From Thalassia testudinum (taxonomy: Eukaryota; Streptophyta; Magnoliopsida; Alismatales; Hydrocharitaceae), in assembly GCA_037157565.1 (NCBI GenBank), contig JAZHRO010000063.1, positions 13,188,001-13,252,000 on the forward strand: a DNA stretch of 64,000 bases. The letters run 5' to 3'. The notes under the pieces are model-generated. The model was not told the origin of the DNA and made no database searches. It saw only the letters and a list, made by a program, of their open reading frames with translations. This document shows positions 32,684-42,700 of the stretch, one piece after another (the stretch's first letter is position 1; each line of letters opens with the position of its first letter). Position numbers and translations under genes: made by a program.

Positions 32684-34909
32684 TGATGCAAAATTTGGCA
32701 TGATTTGTAAAAGTGGGTTTTTAAAGTCGTAACATGCAAAATCGCATGCGCTTTTAAATTTCTAATCCTAGATAGTGGGGTATCTAGGGTCGTCCAAAGG
32801 GGCAATATGCTTGCAAATCAACTCTCTTGCTTAGAAAATAAATCTCAACTTTCTTTTTAGTTTTTTTCAATATATCATTTTTTTTTTGTTTTGTAAATGA
32901 AATAACAAGGATTTCAAATTAATGCAAACTACTCCTAATAGTAACCCTAGGTGACAAGAACTACCTTCCTTCTAAGCTCACCCCAGGCACGTGAAGGCCT
33001 AGGGTAATTAGAGAGGAAGGGAAGTGAGTGCACTAGAGGGAAAATTAAATTGCAATCAAGACGAAAATAATCTAATGAAGGCAACTTGTATAAAATTGAG
33101 GAATTGTTTTACAAAAATTCTAGTAGAAGAATGCCTAAACTACTAGAATTAAAAATGCATGTAATGAAAACACAAAAATCCTCTGAAATGGTGGTGAAGA
33201 TGGCGAGGCTCTTGCTCCAATTGCGGCTGCTCCCACAATCAAAAAGAGCTCCTCCTTCTCCTTGCAAAATTCTTCAAGATGTAGCTTCCTTGGCAAACCC
33301 TAAAGAAGGGGGGTGTGCCAAGGATTTCCTCCAAGGTGGCATGGACCACCTTCAAGACCTCTTGCAAAGGTCTTCCTTGCCTGGCTTCTCCTTTGGCTAG
33401 CATGGGCACAAGAGAGAAGGGAAGAAGGGAAGGCGCCAAGGGGGCGGAGTGTCCCCTTAATCTTCTTCTTCATCTCTCTTGGGCATGAGCTATAGGTAGA
33501 ATATGAGAGATATTTTGCTATCCAAGGATGGGTTGTAAGGTGGTGGGTATTGGTCTTTTTATAGGGTAAGATGAGAGGGTTAAGGTGACTCTTGAGATGG
33601 ATGGCTAAGATGGAAGATGGGGGTGGTTAAGTGATCCTAGGGCTAAGGAGAGTTGGCACCAAGTAGGTGGGTGTGAAGATGGTGGTTATGGTGGTGAAGA
33701 GCCACCTAAAGGTGGCACCAACCATGGAGAGGTGCCTTGGTTTTGGTGCCACCATGAAGGCTTCTAGAAGGGGGGTTAGGTGGATGGCTAGGATAGGTTG
33801 TAGGGTTATGTGTAGGGCCATGATGTGGGGGTGTTTTGGTGCCAAAAGGGAGGAATTCTAGATGGTTATTTTGGTACCAAAACAAGGTGTCTTTTGGGTG
33901 TAGTTGAGGGGTTAAGAGGTGTCCATCTTAGTGCCAAAATAGAGTAGAGGTTTCGGTAGCTTAGGTGGACTAGGTAAGCTTAGTTGGTGGAGCTAGCTAG
34001 AGTTAAGTTGAAGGTGGAGGATGGCCAAGGAGCTGGATGCTAGCTAAGCTAAGCTAGCTTAGCTAGTAATGGAGTAAAGGAGGAGGCAATGGGAGCTAGG
34101 GTTTGAAGAGAGGAGCTGGACAGAAGAAGTCTGGAGCTGGTAGCTACTAAAGGGGGTGGCATGGAGCTACTCTAGCTAGCTTAGCTTGTTAGTTCTTTGC
34201 TAGCTGCTAAGCCAAGCTAAAGTAAGCTGGCTTCTACCATAATGAGCTGAGGTGAGCTGAGTCTAGTGCTCCCGAGGAGGATTAAGCTGGTTGAGGCTGC
34301 TAAGGTAGCTTAGCTCAACTAAGTTGAGCTAAGCTGAGTCCTCGGGAGTTGGACTTGAGCTTCCTGAGCTGGGATGAATTCATCTTCAGCTGGCTGGAGT
34401 TGAGTGGAGCTGGATATAGCTGGACCTGAGCTGGGGTGAACTCCAGTCAACCTAGCTGAGCTAGCTAGAGCTCCCTGTGGACTAGTGGGAGCTGAGATGA
34501 GCCAGACTCAGCTAAGTTGAGCTGGATCTGAGCTGACCTGAGCTAGGGTGAGCTAAGATGAGCTCTCTTAAGCTGCCATTCAACTGAGATGAGCTAAATG
34601 GAGTTAGGATGAGCTAACCCTAGTCCAAGTGAGCTGGATTCCAGCTGTGGTGAGCTGGATCAAGCTAAGTTCCAGCTAGTCTAAGCTTCTTCTTCACCAG
34701 CTGCCCTCCTGAGTGCAAGGGTTTTAGGGATCTATATATCTGTTCATCCCTAACACTCACAAAAACACATTAAAAAGATAAGAAAAATGCAATGCATGCC
34801 GATCCTAATTTACAACTAAATGCAACCCCAAAAACCCATTTGCAAAGCAAAACCCTAAGAGCTAGGATTGTTTTAAGGCAAAAGAATGATGATAAACTGG
34901 CGTTTATCA
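32684..34909 (-). mobile_element. Solo LTR, family B (2226 bp), TSD GAAAG
   Basis: Plus strand TGATGCAAAATTTGG to CGTTTATCA, flanked by perfect duplications GAAAG at 32679-32683 and 34910-34914. B2 LTR sequence continues in register on both sides. Contains decayed TTGGCGCCAA-type sites (33650-33930) and an AGCT tract (33950-34690). Confidence 0.92.
33950..34690. repeat. AGCT-dense tract in the family B solo LTR
   Basis: Degenerate repeats of GAGCTGAGCT/AGCTAAGCT type, as in the other family B LTRs. Confidence 0.8.
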
Positions 34910-36109
34910 GAAAGCTTAAGAAGAAATTGTTGATGATGATGCTGCTATCCAGAATGCCTGCACCAATCCTGGCTACCCTAGGATCAAAAGGGATTCTTCC
35001 TTCTATCAAGGACATTCTCCTTGTGGCAAACCCTAAGTGGGCGTGCCTCTCCCTCCTAGAGTGCATGCTCTCCACTCCAAGAAATCATCCCTAGGGTGGG
35101 GTGGTCCACCAATGAATTCTCCTCCTCAGGATGTCCTCCTTGCCTAGCCTTCCTCCTTGGCTTGGTGATGACACAAGGACGAGGAAGAAAAATTCGAAGC
35201 CACCAAGGTGACAGGGTACCTCCTTGATCTTCTTCCTTCTCTCCTTCCTTCCATGGCCGTGCGTTATAAGGTAGAATATAGGTGGAAAATAATGCAACCA
35301 AGGATGGGGGAAATGTGATGGTTGTAGGTCTTTTTATAAAGTGGAGAGGGGTAGGTTCGGATGAGATTAGATGGATGGTTATGATGGGATCTTGGAGGGT
35401 GGTTATTGATCCTAGGGCTTGAGTTCTTTGGCATCAAGTGAGGAGGTATATAGGTGGTGGTCGTGGTGGTGGTTAAGCACCAAAAATAGTGCCAACTATA
35501 GGAGAGTTAAGGGGGGTTGGTGATTGGCATGGAGTATGGAGGGCTAGGATAGGCTTGTGAGGTGGTGGTTGATAGATCCTAGGGTTGATAGGTGTTGGCG
35601 CCAAAGGAGAGGGTGTATGGAGTGGTGGTTGTAGGTGGGTTAAGTATGTTGGCGCCAACCCTTTGTAAGTTAAAGGTTAAGGGTTGGCGTGGAGGGTAGA
35701 TAGATGGATAGGATTTGATAGGTGAGGTGGTTAGGGTTTCTTGGTGCCAAGTTGAAGGGGTATGGGTAGGTTGTTTTGGCACCAAGTGAGGGTTGTTAAG
35801 GGCTGTTAAGTTGGCGCCAAGGTGGTCTTCTAGAAGAGGGTGATGTGTAGGGTGTTGATGCACTTATGGAGGTAGGTGTATGGTGGTGATTGATCTTCAA
35901 GTTGGCACAAAATTTGAAGGGTTGTGGAGGTGTTTTTGGCGTCAACTTGAAGTTGGTTAAGGTGGTGGTTATGGGTGGTTTTGGAAGGAAAATTAGGTTG
36001 CCTTTGGTAGTGGTGGTGTGAAGGGCCATCAAGGTAGGTGGCGCCAATGAGTGGACTAGTTAGCTTGTTTAGGTGGTGGACTTGGAGTTGTGGTTAGGGT
36101 GAAGTTAAG
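34910..36109 (-). repeat. B2 3' LTR, part 2
   Basis: Continues from GAAAG to the A2 insertion. Carries three perfect TTGGCGCCAA sites and several decayed ones between 35400 and 36050. Confidence 0.8.
35595..35820. promoter_or_regulatory. Cluster of three perfect TTGGCGCCAA palindromes
   Basis: Sites at 35595-35604, 35648-35659 (12-base GTTGGCGCCAAC) and 35811-35820. Decayed relatives lie between and around them. Confidence 0.5.
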
Positions 36110-37032
36110 TGATGAGAACCTCATCATGAGCCATAACAAGCTCATTTTGACCCAATACAAAGGATAAAAGCTCCTACATAACTTAAGGAAAGGCTTAACT
36201 CAGAGAATTCTGAGTTTAAGGAGAAAACAAGTCATAAGGGGTAAAAATGTAATTTTACCAGTATAATCTGCATACAGGGTAATTCAGGGCCCAAACACAG
36301 GTCAAAGCAACTTAATAAGAATAAAAGTGGGATGAAATGATCTAGCAAGGGCTACAGCAATTCCAAGAAACTAAATGATAATCTGTAACCCTAAAACAAC
36401 CCACTTCAATTCACGAGGTTCGAGGCAAAGTAAAAATAGAATAAACCCTCTAAAATTCATAGAAAAATAATCTCTAGGGTTTAGAACCTTCAATTTGGCC
36501 TTCAGAACCCATTTTGACCTACATTGAGAACCATGCCCAATTAATAACTTAATTTGGGTTTTCGCATAAATTGACCAGTCAAACAAGGTTTAATATAGAA
36601 ATGAAATTCACCATCAGATTCCTTAGGTCCTAATCAGTCATGTATAAAAACTTGAGCCTAAGAAGAAACCTCCTTGACCAACTTTACACTTTGGTCCTCA
36701 TATATTTACTCTTTGGCCCTCAACTTTTGAACCCTCGCATTTTGGCCCCTAACTCTCCTTCGTTCTTTGCGATCAGGTCCCCCCTGCAAAACCTGCCAGC
36801 ACCATGCTCCGGCGACCTTGCGCGGAGCATGGCGCCGCGCAGGGTGAGGCGGGGAACCGGGCAAGTAAACCGGGGGTGCCCTGCGTCGTCAGCCGTCGCA
36901 GGGACACCCCCTGGTCGTTGTAACCCACCATACCGGCCGTGCGAACGCACGGACGGTATGGGTCTCCATCTCCGGCATCCTCCGGCGAGGGAGACACGTT
37001 GTCTCCCTCCGCCTTCCTCCCTGTTTTGATCC

Positions 37033-37041
37033 CTATAAATA
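37033..37041 (+). promoter_or_regulatory. TATA box of the A2 5' LTR
   Basis: CTATAAATA at LTR position 924. Transcription would start about 30 bases downstream. Confidence 0.8.
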
Positions 37042-37656
37042 CCCCCTGTTGCTCCACCGACCGGGGCAGCTTGGATCTGACGGAGAAAACCCCCAACTTT
37101 CCTCTCTTCTCTCTTCGGCAGACGCTCACCAGCTCCGGCGGTTCCTCCCCTCCTCTTCTTTGCTCTGCCGCAATACCAGCAGCAGAGACTTCCTCCCCTG
37201 CTCTTCCCGCGCCACGCCGCACCCAGCTGGCGCCTCTCCGGCTCTCTGCTCGCCGCCGCTCCTTTCCCTGAGCATCTTCTTCTCCGGCAACAGTCGATAC
37301 GACTGTCGCCCTGCTGCTCCCCCTTCGTCCCTGCAAGTAAGCTAGAACTACTCCCTTTCTTCTCCTCTTTCTTTCCCCGCTTTCAATTTGTTCAGTTAAG
37401 CCCTCGACCGACCCTGACCATCGTCACCCCCTTCGTCTCCGGCCACCCTCCGGCGAGATGCTCCCATCGCTCCACAGCCTCACACACCTCGCCGACCCTC
37501 ACCGAACCTCCGCCTCATCACACTGAGCACCCCCCACCCCTCCACTGCCACTCCACACCTCCGTAATGCTCCCCCGAACAAACCCATTCCTCCGGTTGCA
37601 GTCCAACCTAGGGCTGCCGCCAGACACCACCTTGCGGCTTGCCGCGCAGCTCCACA

Positions 37657-37679
37657 CCTTCGCCGTGCCACGGTGAAGG
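37657..37679. repeat. Hairpin in A2 5' LTR (arms of 11)
   Basis: CCTTCGCCGTG, C, CACGGTGAAGG: a single G-T type mismatch. In the 3' LTR the 3' arm and loop are missing (22-base deletion near 48605), leaving only the 5' arm. Confidence 0.7.
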
Positions 37680-37931
37680 TTCCCCAGTGGTTTGATCAGG
37701 CCGAGAGGCCATATTCGTGTCCGACAGGTTTTGAGGTTCGACCGCCATTAACGCACATTGAAGCAGCTTCTCCCGCGCTCCAGGCTTGAGGACTCCAGGT
37801 CTCCAGCTGCTGCGGATTACAGGGAGTCTTGCGAAGGCAGCCAGCCAGCAACCGACGCAAATCGAAGCCGCAGCTGCAGAAGCCAGGCCGCGGTCTCCCA
37901 GCAGGCGCACGCGAGGAGAGGCCTCTGTTTA

Positions 37932-37975
37932 GTCCCACATCGATAAGCCTCACAGCCTTTTCACCGTTTAAATTG
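37932..37975 (+). promoter_or_regulatory. Exact USE + 25 nt + TATA-like module in A2 5' LTR
   Basis: GTCCCACATCG (37932-37942) fits the plant snRNA upstream sequence element RTCCCACATCG exactly. After 25 bases comes TTAAATTG (37968-37975). About 30 bases on begins the conserved block with GGGGTGAGGTCCCC; the first TTTT is at 38236. A Pol III transcript of about 240 nt is conceivable but not shown. Confidence 0.55.
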
Positions 37976-38340
37976 ATTTTGTGCATTAGCCTTACTGCCT
38001 CAGCACACGGGGTGAGGTCCCCTTCACCCGCCCGGTTACCTGGTCTCGTCCGCGCTCACGCCCCGCGGACCTGACCCGACCCGACTTAAGACTGACCTGC
38101 ACTCCTCGCCCACCACGCACGCCGGTGGGCCTGGACCCGGACCTGACCCGTACCCGACTACCCGGCAGCTCTGGGAGAGCTTTCCCAAGAGTGGTATCAG
38201 AGAGAGAGAGACGCGGGGGGAGAGGGTAGAGTAGGTTTTGTCATCTGACGTAAGCTCTGAAGTGTGCAGGCACAAGGAAGAAGAAGGACCGCGGAAGAAG
38301 AAGGAAGCGGAGGGAGACACTGTAGCAACAGGCAGTTTAA

Positions 38341-38366
38341 GTCGTCTGATTTGGAAATCAGACGAC
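38341..38366. repeat. 26-nt perfect hairpin in A2 R/U5
   Basis: GTCGTCTGATTT, GG, AAATCAGACGAC. Also at 14603-14628 and, with one mismatch, 49257-49282; degenerate in A1 near 7970-7998. Confidence 0.85.
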
Positions 38367-38861
38367 GTCCTGAAGGGAAAAGAAGAAAGGAGGGGCGACG
38401 TCCTGACTGAGAAGAAAAACAAAGAAGAAAGAAGAAGATCTGAAGAACAACAGAAGAAGGCGAGGCAGAGGAGAACACAAAAGAACAAGGGAAGAACTGA
38501 AAGAAGAAAAACAAAGAAGAAAGAAGAAGATCTGAAGAAAGACAGAAGAAAAAGGAAGAGCAGGAACAGCTGGAAGAAGAAGAAGAGCATCACCACTGCA
38601 GAAGAAGAACATCACCTCTGCAGACAAAGAAGAAGAAGATCTGAGACGAGGAGAAATAAGGAGAAAAGAAGACAACAAATTCTTTCTCTCTCTTTGTTTA
38701 TTTTTGTAAAAGAAACATGTATATCTCTAGAATACAACTTGCTCCCTGAGTTCGACCTCGGGAACTCTTTTCCGAGTAAAAAAAAATTTTTATATTTGAA
38801 ATGATGGCAACAACTGGCTATACTACAACGCTATAACCCTGCTGTCGGAGCCACCATTTTT

Positions 38862-38879
38862 TGGCGCCGCTGCCGGGGA
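38862..38879 (+). promoter_or_regulatory. A2 primer-binding site (tRNA-Asp)
   Basis: TGGCGCCGCTGCCGGGGA, five T after the LTR end. One base differs from the complement of tRNA-Asp. Confidence 0.9.
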
Positions 38880-39789
38880 GCAACGGCTATTCTAGAGGTA
38901 AACATTCCTGTTTCTTTTTAATAAATCTCCTCTCTTTTGTGCAGAAAACTACAGGAAATCAAGAAGACAAGCAACCGCACAACAACCACTCCGAGGACAG
39001 GTAAATTTTTCCTCTCGCTATTGACCCCTAAACTCTAAAGAGGAAGAAAAAAAAAAAAAAAAAGAACAAGCAATATAGGGCTAACCTGTCTTCCATACTT
39101 AGTAACCATAAAAGTTGCATGTTTTCAACTCATTAGTCCTGCACACTATTAAGGGTATTTAAGGGCTAACACATTCTTGCTTGAGCCCTAATTACCCAAC
39201 AATGAACTAACTGGACCAAGTAGAGCCAACATAAGATTCAACATTAGGGTTTTAGAGACACACTACTTAAATCAAGAATGGAGAAAATCCAAAAGAAGTG
39301 TGCCTAAACCATTGATTGAAAATACCTATTCAAAAGAAAACCTAAAACAATTGGCTCTCTAAACACTTGAACCCTAAAAGACAAGACCTAAAAGCTCTCA
39401 AAGAAAACAAGAGGTAAAGTTGACCCCTTGGGTCAACCAACCTTAAATTAGGTCACTCTTTGCACTTAAAAGACTAAAGTTCAAGTGAAACCTTAAGCAC
39501 CCTGATCTTAAAATTGGTAGACTTAAGAGGTCAAGATCCCCATTCTGGTCTACCTGGACCCGCAGTGACAAGAGAGGTCGGGTGGGGGAAACCCTGTAAC
39601 CCGTGGGGACGCTCTACCGTGTAGGGGTCTTCGCGGGACTCTCCCTCTCTGGCTGCCCAGGTAATTCTCAGGTGGACGATCTTTCTGATCAAGGGGTCCA
39701 TCTGCCCCGCACCTCTATAGTCACCCAACACATTTTTGGGTGCCTTGATTGGGCCCAGCACCTTCTAAACTTACCTCTTCCAACAGTGC
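38880..39789 (+). other. A2 5' leader
   Basis: Untranslated leader matching 6566-7468 of A1. Holds an A-run at about 39048-39063; no supported gene. Confidence 0.75.
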
Positions 39790-42700
39790 ATGTACGGAAG
39801 GAGGTCCCTAAGACCACCCTTAAGACCTCCTTTAGAAATTCGCTCTCGTCAAGGCCAAGCCTCGGCGCCCGTGTTTGTGCAGAAACACCCTCACATTATT
39901 CTCTCTTCTGATTCAGAACCAAGTTCTTCTTCTTCCCCCATCATGGCTCAGCCAGTTGAGGAAGAAAATAATCTGGAACACCAGCTCCAGCGACTCAATG
40001 ACCTCTTCCAAAACTTCGTGCACCCACCACAGCGTCCTATGATGCGGGACCACTACAATCCTGCTGCGGTGGCCATTGAGCCTCGAGTCAGAATCCCGAC
40101 TGGAGGACCTGATTCTGAATTAAAGCCCAACATGATTCATGCTATACCTAAATTCCATGGGCTTAATTCTGAAGATCCCTTCCAGCACATCAAACAGCTA
40201 AAGCATCTGGCCCACACTTTTGGATCAGATGCGCAAAATCGGGATATTCTTCTCATGAAGATGTTCTCCTTTTCTCTTATGGACAAGGCCGCCCATTTGT
40301 ATCAAACTCAGACCCGGCCGATCAACACTTGGGAAGAACTTCAATCCGAGTTTTTGAAAAAGTTCTTTCCCGTTGGTCGGACCAACGCCTTGCGCCATCA
40401 GATTACACACTTCACTCAACAATCAGGAGAACCTCTCCATGAGGCATGGGATCGTTTTCAGGATCTCATGAGAAAGTGCCCCCATCACGGAGTTCCTAAA
40501 TGGGAACAAGTCCAATCTTTTTACCAGGGACTCCGTGAGGACATCCGCCTTTTCGTCAATGCAACTTGCGGAGGAAACATCATGGGTCAACATGAAGACA
40601 CCGTTTGGGAGATTCTCGAAAACATGTGCGAGAACTCCATCAACAATGACTCCATGGGATTATTCGACAGGACGAATACCCGCGCAGCGATGAATCTTAA
40701 GGGAGCACATGAGACACAGGGCCTGTCCGCATCAGTCGACCTGGAATTAATGGCCAGTCGATTGGACAAGGTCTCAATCATTGAAAAGAAGGTGGATGAG
40801 CTGACTCAGCACTTGCAGCGAGCCACCTCCGCGCGTAACTCCTTTGCACAACCTCCTTCCACACAGGAGACTGTGCAAAACATCCTCCACCGATCTTCCC
40901 CTGGGATGGATCCATATCCATCCCCATCTGATTCTTGGATCGGAGGATCATCCGATCCTTTCTACACCAGCCGGGGGAACTCCATTCCTCCTTTCCCTGA
41001 TTCTCAGGAGGTTCCTCAGACCTGCGAGGACCTCAACGCCATCCAGAATGACCCATTCTCCAACACTTACAACCCTGGATGGCGAAACCATCCCAATTTT
41101 CAGTGGGCGGGAAATTTCCAAACCCAAAGACCACCTTTTTAGTCCCGCCCACAGCCCTCTCGTCACTACCAGCCGCCTCAGCCTCGGCCCAACCCTACTT
41201 ATCCATCAGGGCCAAATCAGGATCAAATGTCCCTAATCCTTCAGACTCTGGCTGACATTCAAAAAACGAATGCGGCTATTCAAAAACAGCACAAGGACGA
41301 GCTTACAGAAGTTAAAACTCAACTGGCTCAGTTGGCAAATTCTCGCCAACCAGGCACACTCCCCTCCCAACCTCTTCCTAACCCAAATAACGTGCCAACC
41401 CAGAAGCGCGTTATGAATCCAAATTTAGGCCACGCCCAATGGATTTATCAGGCTCCTACTGCTCCATCTCCAGACGAGATGGAAGCCTCAACTTCTTATG
41501 CGGGATTTCAGCAGCAGCCACCCCTCCTACCAAACCCAAACCAAAGTCAGGCCGGATTAAATTCTGTAACAACACGTAGTGGTAAAACAACTCAAGACCC
41601 GCATTATCCAAACCACTCCAAGCCTGATAACCATGACCCTAGGATAGTTATCCAAGGTACCGCTGTTCCAGATCCACAACCTGGACCTATCCTAGAAGAA
41701 CCAACCAAGATCCCGTTTCCCGAGGCCCTGACCAAGGGAAAGAAGACCACCAAACCCGTGGCCCCTGAGGAGGACCTGGTCAAGCTCTTTGAGTAGGTCC
41801 ACATAAACATCCCCTTGATGGATGCAATCCGCCACGTACCAGCTTACGCACGATTTCTAAAGAATATATGTACACCCCAGCGTAAGCCGCGAACCAAGGG
41901 AGGGAGCCCAATTGTTCTGTCAGAGCAAGCCAGCTCTGTAATCCTCAGTAGACTCCCACCCAAGGCAAAAGATCCTGGAACTCCCCTGATTTCCTGTAAG
42001 ATAGGTGGTACCCAATTTGATAGAGCATTGTTAGACTTGGGTGCATCCATAAACCTGATACCCACATCCTTACTTGACCATCTAGAAGAATCTGAGCTGA
42101 AACCAACCGAGGTGACATTACAATTAGCAGATCGATCTATAAAGTCACCAAAAGGGATTCTCGAGGATGTTATCGTGAGAGTGCGGGATTTCTATTTTCC
42201 AGTGGACTTTATAGTCATAGATATGGATGCACCTGAGAACCGTAGGGATACACCAATCATTCTAGGGAGACCTTTCTTGGCTACTGCTAGAGCCAACATT
42301 AGCTGTGAGGAGGGCCAAATAGAGCTTAAGTTTGGAGATCAAACATTGAAAATTGATATATTTAAGGCCCAACAAGGAATCAATTGCGGCGTCATCGAAC
42401 AAATTTGTGACATCAAGACTTTGGTTGATGAATCACACCTCCAGAATGACTCGATTATGCCTCATCAACCACAGAAGGATCCTGACCCGCAAACAGAGGA
42501 GTCGAATCCAGATATGAACAACCCAGTAACTCCCACCCTTGAACCTCACATCTATAATGAACCACCCGCTGCTGCTGAAAACCCCATCCTCGAACTGAAA
42601 CCCCTCCCTGCTCACTTGAAATACGTCTTTTTGGGTTCTAATCAGACCCTTCCTGTGATTATCAATTCCAACCTCAGTCCTGAACAGGAATCCCATCTGA

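Larger units (their letters stand above)
36110..38856 (+). repeat. A2 5' LTR (2747 bp)
   Basis: TGATGAG...GCCACCA. U3 with TATA at 37033-37041; R-U5 with hairpin 37657-37679, USE module 37932-37975, T-run 38236-38239, hairpin 38341-38366 and a purine-rich tail. Confidence 0.95.

Noticed and set aside
38238..38804. 188-codon Lys/Glu/Arg-rich frame in A2 5' LTR (and its twin at 49154-49717)
   Set aside because: It is a translation of the purine-rich (GAAGAA)n part of R/U5; the low-complexity tract gives long frames in several phases and on the other strand.
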